Positions 43,951 to 52,631 of a stretch of DNA of 64,000 nt are shown here, piece after piece (positions within the stretch are counted from its first letter, which is position 1; each line of letters starts with the position of its first letter). The notes beneath the pieces were generated by a model. The model was not told the origin of the DNA. It saw only the letters and a program-made list of their open reading frames with translations, and searched no databases. The stretch covers positions 744,001 to 808,000 of the forward strand of contig BPKC01000001.1 of assembly GCA_026004935.1 (NCBI GenBank), read 5' to 3'. A program made the translations under genes and the position numbers. This DNA comes from Rhodothalassiaceae bacterium. Its GTDB lineage: Bacteria; Pseudomonadota; Alphaproteobacteria; Sphingomonadales; Rhodothalassiaceae.

Positions 43951-45120
43951 ATGGCGGGACCGGCCGGGGATTCCCGCGCCGCGGCGGCGCGCCGCATACG
44001 GCCGGCGGGTGCGGCCTTCGCGCTGCTTTTCCTCTACGCGGCGGTGGTGGCGGCGGGCGCGGCGGGGGTGAGGGCAGGCCTCGTCGCGCCGCCCGCGCTT
44101 GCTCTCTGGCACGGCCACGAGCTGCTGCTCGGTTTCGCGCCGGGGCTGATGGGCGCCTATCTCGTCGGCGTCAGGAAGCCGGCCGATCTCGCACCGCTCG
44201 GGCTCGCCTGGCTTGCGGGGCGCGCGGCGGTGCTGGCCGCCTGTTTCGGTGCGCCCGCGCTCTGGCTGGCGTTGACGCTCGCCTATCCGGTGGCGCTGGC
44301 GGCGGATGCCGCGCCGCCCTTCCTGCGCCGGGACACCCGCTGGCGCAACCGGCTCATCGCGGCGCCGCTGCTGCTGCTCGGGATCGCCGAGACGGTCTTC
44401 GTGCTGGGTGCCGTCGTGGCGCCCGCCCTGGAGCCCGCCGGGCTTCTGCTGGCCGCCGGCGCGGTGATCGCGATGATGCTGACGATGGGCGGCCGGCTGG
44501 CGGCGGCGGCCGTCAACGGCGCGCGGCAGAAGCGGGGGCTGCCCCGCGCCATGGGGGCGCTGGACGGCCGTCTCGAGACGGCGATGCTGGCCGCGCTCGC
44601 CCTGTGGCTGGCGGGCGAGCTTGCGGGCGTCGCCCCGCTCGCCCGATCCGCGGCCATGGCCGCCGCGGCCGCGGTGGTCCTGCGCATGCTCGCGTGGCGG
44701 CCGGGTCCGGCGCTCGGCCTGCGCCGTGTGCGGCTGTTCGGCCTGGGGCTGGGCTGGGTCGCGACGGGGCTGATGTGGCGGGCGGGCGATGCGGGCGCGG
44801 GGCATGCGGCGCTGGTGATGCTGCATCCCGCCTTCGTGGGCGGGCTGGGCGTGCTGGCGGCGACCGCAAGCCTGCAGCTCAGGCTCCAGCGCATCGCCCC
44901 GATCGCGGAGCTCGGAGCCCCGGCCGAGGTCGTGGCGGCACTGGTTTCGCTGGCGGCGGGTGCACGGATGGCGGCGCTCGCGGGCGAAGGCGACGGCTGG
45001 CTTGCGCTGTCCGCGGCGGCCTGGGTGCTCGCCGCCGGCATCGTCGCGGCGCATCACCTGCTGCTGGGCCGCCGGCCGAGGGGGCGGGCCGGCCGCTCAG
45101 CCGGCGCGCCGGCTTCTTAG
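43951..45120 (+). CDS. NnrS family membrane protein
   Basis: 389-residue polytopic inner-membrane protein with about twelve hydrophobic segments. NnrS hallmarks are ALWHGHELLLGFAPGLMGAYLV (haem/metal-ligating His pair) and the late HPAFVGGLG and IAMMLTMGGRLAAAAVNG motifs. NnrS proteins protect against nitric oxide and related nitrosative stress. No denitrification gene is nearby. ATG 43951 is preferred over the adjacent GTG. The last 24 nt overlap the 3' end of the diguanylate cyclase gene on the other strand. Confidence 0.88.
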   Translation: MAGPAGDSRAAAARRIRPAGAAFALLFLYAAVVAAGAAGVRAGLVAPPALALWHGHELLLGFAPGLMGAYLVGVRKPADLAPLGLAWLAGRAAVLAACFGAPALWLALTLAYPVALAADAAPPFLRRDTRWRNRLIAAPLLLLGIAETVFVLGAVVAPALEPAGLLLAAGAVIAMMLTMGGRLAAAAVNGARQKRGLPRAMGALDGRLETAMLAALALWLAGELAGVAPLARSAAMAAAAAVVLRMLAWRPGPALGLRRVRLFGLGLGWVATGLMWRAGDAGAGHAALVMLHPAFVGGLGVLAATASLQLRLQRIAPIAELGAPAEVVAALVSLAAGARMAALAGEGDGWLALSAAAWVLAAGIVAAHHLLLGRRPRGRAGRSAGAPAS

Positions 45121-45783
45121 CTTCTTGTCGGCATACATGGCGGCGTCGGCCTCGCGCAGGAGCTCTTCGAGTTCGCTGTCGCCGTCGAAGGGCACGATGC
45201 CGATGCTGGCGCAGACCCGGATGCGGCGCTCGCCGAGCCGCAGCGGCTGATGGGCGAGGGTCGATCTCAGGCGCTGGAGGCGGCGGGCGCCGGCGCGCGG
45301 GCTGCAGCGGGCGAGCACCACCACGAACTCGTCGCCGCCGACGCGCGCGGCCGCATCTTCCAGCCGCGTCTGCATCCGCACGAGCCGCCCCACATGGCGC
45401 AGCACGCGGTCGCCGGTCGCATGCCCGTGGGTGTCGTTGATGGCCTTGAAGCCGTCGAGATCGAGATAGCCCAGCACGCCGGATTCGCGGTGGCGGCGGG
45501 CCGAGGCGAGGGCGCGCTGCAGGAACTGCAGGAGGCCGCGGCGGTTGAGCAGGCCCGTCAGCTCGTCCGTCATGGCCAGCGACTCGAGGCGGCGGATCCG
45601 CGCCTCGCGCTCGGCAAGCGCCTGCTCGGCCGCTTTCGCGTAGGCGAGAAACCGCGCGATGAGATCGGGCGGGACGGCGAGCCGCCCGCCGCCCGCCTCG
45701 GCCCGCAGCGCGGCCGCCGCGGCAGGGTCCGCAAGCGGCAGCGCCCGCGCCGCCATGGTCGGAATCCGGGAGAGCATGTTCAT
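45097..45783 (-). CDS. GGDEF diguanylate cyclase
   Basis: 228-residue c-di-GMP synthase. A short N-terminal region with a coiled coil (AEQALAEREARIRRLES) precedes a complete GGDEF domain: DELTGLLNRRGLLQFL, the substrate loop GYLDLDGFKAINDTHGHATGD, and active-site RVGGDEFVVVLA. An I-site R-x-x-D (RLED) lies five residues before GGDEF, so product inhibition is expected. No sensor domain or membrane segment is visible. The ATG at 45783 has GGTGAGG upstream. It diverges from divK-pleD across 338 bp. Confidence 0.92.
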   Translation of the reverse strand: MNMLSRIPTMAARALPLADPAAAAALRAEAGGGRLAVPPDLIARFLAYAKAAEQALAEREARIRRLESLAMTDELTGLLNRRGLLQFLQRALASARRHRESGVLGYLDLDGFKAINDTHGHATGDRVLRHVGRLVRMQTRLEDAAARVGGDEFVVVLARCSPRAGARRLQRLRSTLAHQPLRLGERRIRVCASIGIVPFDGDSELEELLREADAAMYADKKLRSRRAG

Positions 45784-45954
45784 CGCAACGGTCCTCACCT
45801 TCCTCTTGTCCGCGCGCCTCGGCGACCCGCTTCAGCACGGGACAAGCAATAACCGTGCCGGCATCGCCGGCGGCCGGCGGCACAAACCGCACGGGCCGCA
45901 TGGCGCGCAAGACGGCGATTCCGGCACTCGCGGCCGCGATTTTCCGCGACGAGC

Positions 45955-45984
45955 GGGAAATTCCTGACCGTGCAGGAATTTCCC
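45955..45984. promoter_or_regulatory. Perfect 12-bp inverted repeat between the GGDEF gene and divK
   Basis: GGGAAATTCCTG (45955-45966) and CAGGAATTTCCC (45973-45984) are exact inverted arms around ACCGTG. Being AT-rich in its core and located in the 338-bp divergent gap (45784-46121), it looks like an operator or a strong transcript hairpin shared by both directions. No U-tract follows on either strand. The rest of the gap holds a promoter candidate at 46011-46039 and otherwise nothing recognisable. Confidence 0.6.
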
Positions 45985-46010
45985 AAGGTGACAACCACGC
46001 GGATCGTTTC

Positions 46011-46039
46011 TTGCATTCGACGAAGGAAACGGGGATAAC
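46011..46039 (+). promoter_or_regulatory. Candidate divK-pleD promoter
   Basis: TTGCAT (46011-46016), a 17-bp spacer and GATAAC (46034-46039) resemble a sigma-70 promoter in an AT-rich patch. The start would be near 46046, with a ~75-nt leader before divK. It lies 27 bp downstream of the 12-bp inverted repeat. Confidence 0.42.
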
Positions 46040-46121
46040 TATTCATTAGGAGACGACGAATACGCTGCCGCCGAGGCGGGATGTGCGGCGGCGGCAAGGC
46101 GGAACCGACCGGGGCGGTCCG

Positions 46122-46496
46122 ATGGCGAAGAAGATCCTGATCGTCGAGGACAACGAGCTCAACATGAAGCTCTTCAGCGACCTCCTCGAGGCGCATTCCT
46201 ACGAGACGATCCAGACCAGCGACGGCCTGGAGGCGCTGGATCTCGCCCGCGAGCACAAGCCGGACCTGATCCTCATGGACATCCAGCTGCCGGAGGTCTC
46301 CGGGCTGGAGGTGACCAAGTGGATCAAGGAGGATGACGAGCTGCGCCACATCCCGGTCGTCGCGGTGACCGCCTTCGCCATGAAGGGCGACGAGGAGAAG
46401 ATCCGCGAGGGCGGCTGCGAGGCCTACATCGCCAAGCCCATCTCCGTGACCGACTTTCTGGCCACCGTGCGCCGCTTCCTTGGCGAAGAGGACTGA
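46122..46496 (+). CDS. divK: Cell-cycle response regulator DivK
   Basis: 124-residue single-domain receiver. It has the acidic pocket E9-D10, phosphoacceptor Asp53 in [19 protein letters not shown], Thr in [10 protein letters not shown] and Lys in [12 protein letters not shown]. The sequence closely follows the DivK type, which works with PleC/DivJ-type kinases to control CtrA through CckA/DivL. It is coupled to pleD by a TGATG overlap, the usual alphaproteobacterial arrangement. Confidence 0.96.
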   Translation: MAKKILIVEDNELNMKLFSDLLEAHSYETIQTSDGLEALDLAREHKPDLILMDIQLPEVSGLEVTKWIKEDDELRHIPVVAVTAFAMKGDEEKIREGGCEAYIAKPISVTDFLATVRRFLGEED

Positions 46497-47872
46497 TGAC
46501 AGCACGCGTTCTCGTCGTCGATGACGTTCTGCCGAACGTCAAGCTGCTGGAGGCGAAGCTTTCCAGCGAGTACTTCGACGTGCTGACCGCGACCAGCGGT
46601 CCGGCGGCGCTCGAGATCGTCCAGCGCGAGCATCCGGACATCGTGCTGCTCGACGTGATGATGCCCGGCATGAACGGCTACGAGGTCTGTCGCCGGATCA
46701 AGGCCGACGCGGCCACCGCCCACATCCCGGTGGTGATGGTGACGGCGCTCGATCAGCGTTCCGACCGGATCGCGGGGCTCGAGGCCGGCGCCGACGACTT
46801 CCTCACCAAGCCGGTCGACGACACGGCACTGTTTGCGCGCGTGCGCTCTCTCGTGCGCCTCAAAGTCATGGTGGACGAGCTCAGGAACCGCGAACGCACG
46901 AGCCAGGCCTTCGGGATGAAGACGGAGGAGCAGAAGGAGGAGGTTTTCGATCCCTCCAACACGCAGATCCTCGTGGTCGACGACCAGCCGAAGTCGGCCG
47001 CGCGCATCGCCCGGGCGCTGCAGGAGATCGCCACCGTGCACCTGTCCTCGGGGGGCGAAGACGTCGCCGAGCGCGCGCGGGAGAAGAACTTCGACCTCAT
47101 CATCGTCTCGCTGGCGATGGAGGAGACCGACGGGCTGTGGATCTGCTCGCGTCTGAGATCCTACGACGAGACGAGGCGCGTGCCCATCCTCGTCATCGTC
47201 GACGAGAGCGAGCAGGGGCGGCGCCAGCTCGTGCGCGCCTTCGAAATGGGCGTGAACGACTATCTGATCCGGCCCGTCGACCAGCTCGAGCTCATGGCCC
47301 GCGTGCGCACCAATCTGAAGCGCAAGCGCTATGCCGACCGGCTGTGGGAGAATTTCCATCTGTCGATGCAGCTTGCGACGACGGATGCGGTCACGGGGCT
47401 CTACAACCGCCACTACATGACGAGCCATCTGGACAATCAGCTGCGCATCGCCCGCGCCCGCAACAAGCCGCTGTCGCTCATCATGATGGATCTCGACCAC
47501 TTCAAGCAGATCAACGACCGCTACGGCCATGCCGCGGGCGACGAGGTGCTGCACGAATTCGCCCAGCGCATCAGCCGCAACATCCGCGGCGTCGATCTGG
47601 CGGCGCGCTATGGCGGCGAGGAATTCGTCATCATCCTGCCCGACACCCGCCTCGAGGAGGCGGCCCGCATCGCCGAGCGGCTGCGCGAGGTCGTGGCGGA
47701 GAAGCCCTTCGAGCTGAGCTCGGGCGAGCGGATACCGGTGACGGCGAGCCTCGGGCTCGCGACGCTCGGTCCCGACATCCAGACGGGTGCGGCCCTCATC
47801 GACCAGGCGGACATGGCGCTCTACGAGGCCAAGGCCCAGGGCCGCAACCGGGTGGTGACGGCCGCGGCCTGA
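46496..47872 (+). CDS. pleD: Response regulator diguanylate cyclase PleD
   Basis: 458-residue protein with two receivers and a GGDEF domain. Receiver 1 has Asp53 in IVLLDVMMPGMNGYEVC. Receiver 2 (about residues 155-275) is an adaptor whose acceptor position reads LIIVSLAMEE, lacking the Asp. The GGDEF motif is GGEEF at residues 373-377, and I-site RGVD lies five residues before it. Phosphorylation-driven dimerisation should turn on c-di-GMP synthesis to steer polar development. Full family length. Confidence 0.97.
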   Translation: MTARVLVVDDVLPNVKLLEAKLSSEYFDVLTATSGPAALEIVQREHPDIVLLDVMMPGMNGYEVCRRIKADAATAHIPVVMVTALDQRSDRIAGLEAGADDFLTKPVDDTALFARVRSLVRLKVMVDELRNRERTSQAFGMKTEEQKEEVFDPSNTQILVVDDQPKSAARIARALQEIATVHLSSGGEDVAERAREKNFDLIIVSLAMEETDGLWICSRLRSYDETRRVPILVIVDESEQGRRQLVRAFEMGVNDYLIRPVDQLELMARVRTNLKRKRYADRLWENFHLSMQLATTDAVTGLYNRHYMTSHLDNQLRIARARNKPLSLIMMDLDHFKQINDRYGHAAGDEVLHEFAQRISRNIRGVDLAARYGGEEFVIILPDTRLEEAARIAERLREVVAEKPFELSSGERIPVTASLGLATLGPDIQTGAALIDQADMALYEAKAQGRNRVVTAAA

Positions 47873-47918
47873 GGCCCGCGGCTTCCCGCACAGCCAGACC
47901 CGACCGACCGGGCGGCGG

Positions 47919-48353
47919 CTAGAGCCGTTCGTCGAGGGCGAGCGAGCCCGCGGCCGGCCGGCGTGCCGCGGCCGGGCCGTATCCTCTGAACGGGGTGCGG
48001 CGGCGCTCGACCTCCTCGGCCACCGCGCGCACGACGCCTTCGGTGAGCAGGCGATAGCGCTGGATCGTGCGGGCGTGGCGGTCGATGTCGGCTGCAAGCC
48101 GGTCGAGCTCCTCCCTCAGGCGGCGGCGGGCGTCCGCGCGCGCCGGATCCTTCAGCCAGGCCTCGTCCTGCTGCAGGGCTTTCGCCGCGGCGCGATACTC
48201 CTCGGCAAGCCGGGTCTTCTCGGCGATGAGGGTGTCGGCCTCGCGCGGCCGCCCGGCCCGGTGGATCGCGGTCTCCTCGGCCATCACGCGCCTCAGCTCG
48301 CCCGCGAGCCGCAGCAGCACATCGGCCGGATGTTCGGGTCGTGCGTCCGTCAT
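47919..48353 (-). CDS. FlgN-like flagellar hypothetical protein
   Basis: 144-residue helical protein downstream of the rod-binding gene, overlapping it by ATGA. It is highly charged and coiled-coil prone (LLRLAGELRRVMAEETA, ARRRLREELDRLAADIDRHAR), which fits the FlgN-like/chaperone-type small flagellar proteins that follow flgI-flgJ in alphaproteobacteria. It may hold flagellar hook-associated proteins before export. The assignment relies mainly on position and helical make-up. Confidence 0.6.
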   Translation of the reverse strand: MTDARPEHPADVLLRLAGELRRVMAEETAIHRAGRPREADTLIAEKTRLAEEYRAAAKALQQDEAWLKDPARADARRRLREELDRLAADIDRHARTIQRYRLLTEGVVRAVAEEVERRRTPFRGYGPAAARRPAAGSLALDERL

Positions 48354-48733
48354 GATCCATTCTCCCTTGCCGTGATGCCGCCGAGCGCCGCCGCCCGGCG
48401 ATAGGCCGCAAGCCCCGCATCCGCCGGTGCGCCCGCCTCATCCCCGCCGCGGAGCCGGGCGATCTCGCCCTCGACGGCCTTCGCGACCCCGATGCCGCCG
48501 GCCTCGGCCAGCGCTCTGGCCAGCGCATCCACCAGAAAGTCGCGGTACATCTCGGCCTCGCCGCCGCCGCCGAAGAGCGGATCCTGGCCGATGCCGGCGA
48601 ACATGGGTTTGAGCATCTCCTGCAGGAACACGGCCTCGAAGGCCCGGGCGGCCTCGCGGGCGCTGCGGGGCTGGCCGTGCGGCGCGGGTGCCGGCGGGAT
48701 CGGGCCGGGCAGGGCGGCGAGGGCTTCCGTCAT
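48350..48733 (-). CDS. FlgJ-type rod-binding protein (CheL-like)
   Basis: 127-residue protein with the rod-binding domain (PF10135 type): AREAARAFEAVFLQEMLKPMFAG followed by GGGEAEMYRDFLVDALARALAEAGGIGVAKAV. The muramidase domain of enterobacterial FlgJ is absent, as is normal for alphaproteobacteria. It helps assemble the flagellar rod in the periplasm. It is 15 bp downstream of flgI and overlaps the FlgN-like gene. Confidence 0.88.
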   Translation of the reverse strand: MTEALAALPGPIPPAPAPHGQPRSAREAARAFEAVFLQEMLKPMFAGIGQDPLFGGGGEAEMYRDFLVDALARALAEAGGIGVAKAVEGEIARLRGGDEAGAPADAGLAAYRRAAALGGITARENGS

Positions 48734-48748
48734 GTCCGCGCGTCTCCC

Positions 48749-49879
48749 CTAGATGATCTCGATCTCGGCCTGGAGCGCGCCGGCCGCCTTGATCGCCTGC
48801 AGGATCGAGATGATGTCCCGCGGGCCGACGCCCAGCGCGTTGAGGCCGTCGACGAGATCCTGAAGCGTCACCCCCGTCTGCAGCACCGCCATGCGCCGGC
48901 CTTCGCCGGTGTCCACCGAGATGTTCGTGCGGGGCACGGTCGTGGTCTGGCCGCCCGAGAGCGCGCCGGGCTGGGAGACCTGCGGCGTCTCCATCACGCG
49001 GATGGTGAGATTGCCCTGGGCGATGGCGACCTCGGAGATGCGCACGTCCGCGCCGATCACGATCACGCCGGAGCGGTCGTCGATGACCACCTTGGCCGGA
49101 AAGTCGGGCTCGACGGTGAGCTGCTCGATGCGGGTGATGAGCTCGGCCGCCGACCCCATGAAGCTCGGCGGGCGCATGAGCTCGATGGTCGCCGCATCCA
49201 GCATCCGCGCGGCCGGCGCGCCGAGCGCGGCGTTGATGGTGCGCGTGATGCGGTCGGCGGTCGTAAAGTCGGGATTGCGCAGGGCGAGCCGCACCCGCTG
49301 CATGGACGAGAAGTCGAAGGGGATCTCGCGCTCGACGATCGCGCCGTTCGCGATGCGCCCGGAGGTGGGCACGCCCTGGGTGATGCCGCCGGCCTGGCCC
49401 TGGGCGGAGAATCCCGCGACCGTGATCGGGCCCTGGGCGACCGCATAGACCTCGCCGTCCGCGCCCATGAGCGGGGTCACCAGCAACACGCCGCCGCGCA
49501 GATCGCTGGCATCGCCCATGGCCGCGACATTGACGTCGATGCGCTGGCCCTGACGGGCGAATGGCGGCAGATCGGCGGTGACCATGACGGCCGCGACATT
49601 GTCCGTCTTGATGTTCTGGGCGTCGCGGGTGTTGACGCCGAGGCGCACCAGCATCGCCTCCAGACTCTGCTCGGTGAACGGCGCGTTGCGCAGGGTGTCG
49701 CCCGTGCCGTTGAGGCCCACCACGAGGCCGTAGCCGACGAGCTGGTTCTCGCGCACGCCCTCGACCTGGACGAGATCCTTGAGCCGGGAGGGCGCCGCCG
49801 AAGCCGCCGCGACCCAGCCCGCCGCGAGCCCGGCCAGGATGACGCATGCGAGAAGCTGCAACCTCGATCCCGTCTTCAT
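48749..49879 (-). CDS. flgI: Flagellar P-ring protein FlgI
   Basis: 376-residue periplasmic P-ring protein. A signal peptide (LQLLACVILAGLAAGWVAAASA) precedes RLKDLVQVEGVRENQLVGYG and VVGLNGTGDTLRNAPFTEQSL, with GGVLLVTPLMGADGEVYAVAQG and the conserved C-terminal VTLQDLVDGLNALGVGPRD. The ATG at 49879 is chosen because it begins the signal peptide. First gene of a three-gene flagellar unit reading left; other flagellar genes are elsewhere. Confidence 0.97.
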   Translation of the reverse strand: MKTGSRLQLLACVILAGLAAGWVAAASAAPSRLKDLVQVEGVRENQLVGYGLVVGLNGTGDTLRNAPFTEQSLEAMLVRLGVNTRDAQNIKTDNVAAVMVTADLPPFARQGQRIDVNVAAMGDASDLRGGVLLVTPLMGADGEVYAVAQGPITVAGFSAQGQAGGITQGVPTSGRIANGAIVEREIPFDFSSMQRVRLALRNPDFTTADRITRTINAALGAPAARMLDAATIELMRPPSFMGSAAELITRIEQLTVEPDFPAKVVIDDRSGVIVIGADVRISEVAIAQGNLTIRVMETPQVSQPGALSGGQTTTVPRTNISVDTGEGRRMAVLQTGVTLQDLVDGLNALGVGPRDIISILQAIKAAGALQAEIEII

Positions 49880-50063
49880 CCTCTTGTCCCTTTCCCGCGG
49901 TCCGGATGGCAACGGCACACATCGCCGCGCATGGCCCGGTTCCGGCAAAGCAAATCACATGCCAGCACCACGGGCTCCGGGCGGCCTGATGCCTCGGGCG
50001 CCGGCGATGCTTGGCGCGCGGGCCCGTCCCGTGTTAGCGACCGGCGGAATTGGCGGAGGAAAG

Positions 50064-51140
50064 ATGCCGATGCGGCTGTCTTCGATGCGGATGGCGGACG
50101 CGGGCCGGGCGGCCGCGATCGCGGCGGCGCTGCTGGTGCTTGCGCTCGTCCGGGGCGCCGGCCCCGCCGCGGCGGCCAGTCCACCCGCGGTACGCGGGCT
50201 GGTCATGGGCGAGGTCGTGCCGCACCGGCTCGCGCGCGAGGACACCTTCATCCAGCTCGCCGCCCGCTATGACGTGGGCTACATGGCGCTGCGCGCCGCC
50301 AATCCGGACGTCGACCCCTGGGTGCCACCGGAAGGACGGGTGATCCGCATTCCCACCCGCCATGTCGTGCCCCTCGCGCATGGTGCGCGGATCGTGATCA
50401 ACCGCGCCTTCCTGCTGCTCTTCCATTACGACGACAGCGGCGGATTGCGGCATGTCTTTCCCGTCTCGCTCGGCCGCGAAGGGCTCGCGACCCCCTTGGG
50501 CGAGATCCGGATTTCGGCGCGTGTGGCGAGCCCGGCCTGGTATCCGACGCCGGAGCACCGGCGCGAGAATCCGGAGCTTCCCGCCCTCGTGCCGCCCGGC
50601 CCCGACAATCCGCTTGGCGCCTTCGCGCTGCGGCTGGGGGAGACCTCCTACCTCATCCACGGCACGAACAGGCCGCTGTCGATCGGCAGGCAGGTCAGCC
50701 GCGGTTGCATCCGGCTTGCACCGGCGGACATCGAGATGCTGTTCCGCGAGGCGCGGCGCGGCGATCTCGTGCGGATCATCGATGCGCCGATGATGGTGGG
50801 GGTGGATCCGAACGACGGGCGGATATACGTCGAGATCGCGCCCTCGCCGCTCCAGCAGCGGATGCTGGATGCCGGCAGGCCGATGCCGGACGATCCCCTG
50901 CTCGATGCGGCGGCTCTCCTCAAGGCCGCGCTTCCGGCGGCGCTTCTGGCGAAGATCGACTGGGCGGCGGTCGAGACGGCGGCGGCGGCGCGCGCCGGGA
51001 TCCCCGAGCCGGTGAGCCCGCCGCTTGCGCCCCGCGAGATCGCGGCCTTCTGGGGCGGGGATGCGGCCGCCGCGACCGCGCTCAGTGGCGGCCCCGGCGC
51101 CGGACCCGGCTCCCAAGGCGAAAGGGCGCCCGGACGGTGA
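50064..51140 (+). CDS. L,D-transpeptidase (YkuD/ErfK type) with LysM-like N-terminus
   Basis: 358-residue exported enzyme. The signal region (RAAAIAAALLVLALVRGAG) is followed by a LysM-like segment (HRLAREDTFIQLAARYDVGYMAL...ANPDVDPWVPPEGRVIRIP) and the YkuD domain with YLIHGTNRP and SRGCIRL, catalytic Cys215. The C-terminal ~100 residues are extra and Ala-rich. It makes 3-3 peptidoglycan crosslinks or anchors proteins to peptidoglycan. The ATG follows GGAGGA. It faces a small lipoprotein gene across a hairpin; see findings. Confidence 0.92.
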   Translation: MPMRLSSMRMADAGRAAAIAAALLVLALVRGAGPAAAASPPAVRGLVMGEVVPHRLAREDTFIQLAARYDVGYMALRAANPDVDPWVPPEGRVIRIPTRHVVPLAHGARIVINRAFLLLFHYDDSGGLRHVFPVSLGREGLATPLGEIRISARVASPAWYPTPEHRRENPELPALVPPGPDNPLGAFALRLGETSYLIHGTNRPLSIGRQVSRGCIRLAPADIEMLFREARRGDLVRIIDAPMMVGVDPNDGRIYVEIAPSPLQQRMLDAGRPMPDDPLLDAAALLKAALPAALLAKIDWAAVETAAAARAGIPEPVSPPLAPREIAAFWGGDAAAATALSGGPGAGPGSQGERAPGR

Positions 51141-51155
51141 CCCGCCCGGGCGCCC
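51124..51155. terminator. Hairpin between convergent transpeptidase and lipoprotein genes
   Basis: GGGCGCCCGG (51124-51133) and CCGGGCGCCC (51146-51155) are exact inverted arms that straddle the transpeptidase stop codon. On the minus strand the stem is followed by TTT, so it may end transcription of the lipoprotein gene. On the plus strand only GGTTCG follows, so termination there is weak at best. Confidence 0.5.
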
Positions 51156-51203
51156 GGTTCGTCCGCCGCCGCGGCGTCCGCCCGCGGCGTCCTCCGCTGC
51201 CCG

Positions 51204-51515
51204 CTACTTGCGCAGACGGCGGTTGAAATTCTGCTCGATCTGCTCGGCGATGCGCGAGGCGCGCTCGGCCGCGGCGTTCGCCGTGTTGGCCGCGGCTTCC
51301 GCCTGGGACGCCGCCGCCTGGGCGCTGCGGGCCGCGTTCTCGGCCGCGCGCTGCGCCGCCTTGGCCGCATCGGCGGCCTGCTGGGCCGCGTTGCGCGCAT
51401 CGGTCAGCAGCTGGCGATCCTGATCCGACAGCTCGGCCGTGCAGGCACCGAGCAGCAGGCCCAGCACCATCACCGTGCCGGCGGTTCTCGCAGTGCCGAA
51501 AATCCTCTTCATCAT
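51204..51515 (-). CDS. Small Ala-rich lipoprotein, Lpp-like
   Basis: 103-residue lipoprotein. The signal peptide ends in lipobox LLGAC (acylated Cys25). The mature part is one long heptad-patterned, Ala-rich helix (DARNAAQQAADAAKAAQRA..., ASRIAEQIEQNF), as in alanine-zipper lipoproteins, and ends NRRLRK with a C-terminal lysine like Braun's Lpp. The ATG at 51515 has GAAGGAGAGGGC upstream. An extended -10-like TGCTATTGT lies at 51630-51622. It is convergent with an L,D-transpeptidase, the enzyme class that joins Lpp lysine to peptidoglycan. Homology to Lpp is not shown; similarity may be convergent. Confidence 0.75.
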   Translation of the reverse strand: MMKRIFGTARTAGTVMVLGLLLGACTAELSDQDRQLLTDARNAAQQAADAAKAAQRAAENAARSAQAAASQAEAAANTANAAAERASRIAEQIEQNFNRRLRK

Positions 51516-51657
51516 GCCCTCTCCTTCGTCCCTTGGCGAACCTCTCGTGCCGTCCGTCTCCGGCTCCCGCGCCTCGACCCGGCATCGGCGACGCGGGCGG
51601 CCGCTCGCCCCGGCCATCGCGACAATAGCAGCACGCCCGACACTTGGCCAGTCCCCC

Positions 51658-52059
51658 TCAGCGCTCATGCACGATCGTCTTGCCGATGGGGGCGAGCGTG
51701 ATGGGAATGAGCTTGAGATGGATCCAGGCGAACGGCAGCCCGATGATCGTGATCGCATAACCGAGCGCGAACAGGATGTGGCCGAGCGCGAGCCACCAGC
51801 CGGCGAGCAGGAACCAGACGACATTGCCGATCACGCCCAGGGGCCCGGTGCCGATGTCCTCGCGGCCGGTCACGAGCTCGCGGTCCACCGCCTCGCTTCC
51901 GAACGGCCACAGCGTGAACAGGCCGATGGTGAAGGCCGCCCGCGCCCAGGGCAGGCCGATGATCGAGATCGCGAATACGAGGCCGGCGAGCCACCAGCCC
52001 ACCGCCATCTGGAAGCCGCCAAAGATCACCCAGAGGATGTTGAGGATGAAGCGCAGCAT
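51658..52059 (-). CDS. YccF domain-containing inner-membrane protein
   Basis: 133-residue membrane protein with two repeats of the YccF pattern: ILWVIFGGFQMAVGWWLAGL...ITGLPWARAAF-type (here ISIIGLPWARAAFTIG) and WFLLAGWWLALGHILFALG...ITIIGLPFAWIHLKL. About four membrane segments. Function unknown; members are widespread small inner-membrane proteins. It appears monocistronic and lies between the lipoprotein gene and greA. Confidence 0.9.
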   Translation of the reverse strand: MLRFILNILWVIFGGFQMAVGWWLAGLVFAISIIGLPWARAAFTIGLFTLWPFGSEAVDRELVTGREDIGTGPLGVIGNVVWFLLAGWWLALGHILFALGYAITIIGLPFAWIHLKLIPITLAPIGKTIVHER

Positions 52060-52157
52060 CGCCCGTTCCCTTCGCCCGTGTTCGCTCGCGCCGCGACCGG
52101 CCGCAGCAGCCTAGGCGAGCACGGGGCCGGTGCCAAGGGCCGGACGGTGCCGGGGCC

Positions 52158-52631
52158 TCAGCGGTATTCGATCTTCGTGATCTCGTAGTATTTTTCGCCG
52201 GACGGCGTGTGCACCTCGACCTCGTCGCCGAGCCTGCGGCCGATGAGCGCGCGTGCCAGCGGCGAGGTATAGGAGATGCGCCCGGCCTTCACGTCCGCCT
52301 CCTCCGTGCCGACGATCTGGTAGACGACCTCGCGGTCGTCCTCGTCGACGAGGGTCACGGTGGCGCCGAACATCACCTTGTCGCCCGAGAACTCCGACGG
52401 ATCGATCACGGTCGCCCGCGCAAGGCGGTCCTCGAGCTCCATGAGCCGCGCCTCGATCAGGCCCTGACGCTCCTTGGCGGCGTGGTATTCCGCGTTCTCG
52501 GAGAGGTCGCCATGTGCACGGGCCTCCTCGATCGCCTTCGCCACCGCGGGCCGCTCCACGTTCTTCAGGCGATGCACCTCGGCCTTGAGGGCCTCGTAGC
52601 CGGAAGGCAGCATCGGAATCCGTTCCGTCAT
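52158..52631 (-). CDS. greA: Transcription elongation factor GreA
   Basis: 157-residue factor that rescues backtracked RNA polymerase by stimulating transcript cleavage. The N-terminal coiled coil carries [20 protein letters not shown] with the acidic tip, and the C-terminal domain has [27 protein letters not shown] and [21 protein letters not shown] 52631 gives the usual length ([15 protein letters not shown]); an ATG at 52643 adds four residues and has a closer purine-rich RBS. It is downstream of carB. Confidence 0.97.
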   Translation of the reverse strand: MTERIPMLPSGYEALKAEVHRLKNVERPAVAKAIEEARAHGDLSENAEYHAAKERQGLIEARLMELEDRLARATVIDPSEFSGDKVMFGATVTLVDEDDREVVYQIVGTEEADVKAGRISYTSPLARALIGRRLGDEVEVHTPSGEKYYEITKIEYR

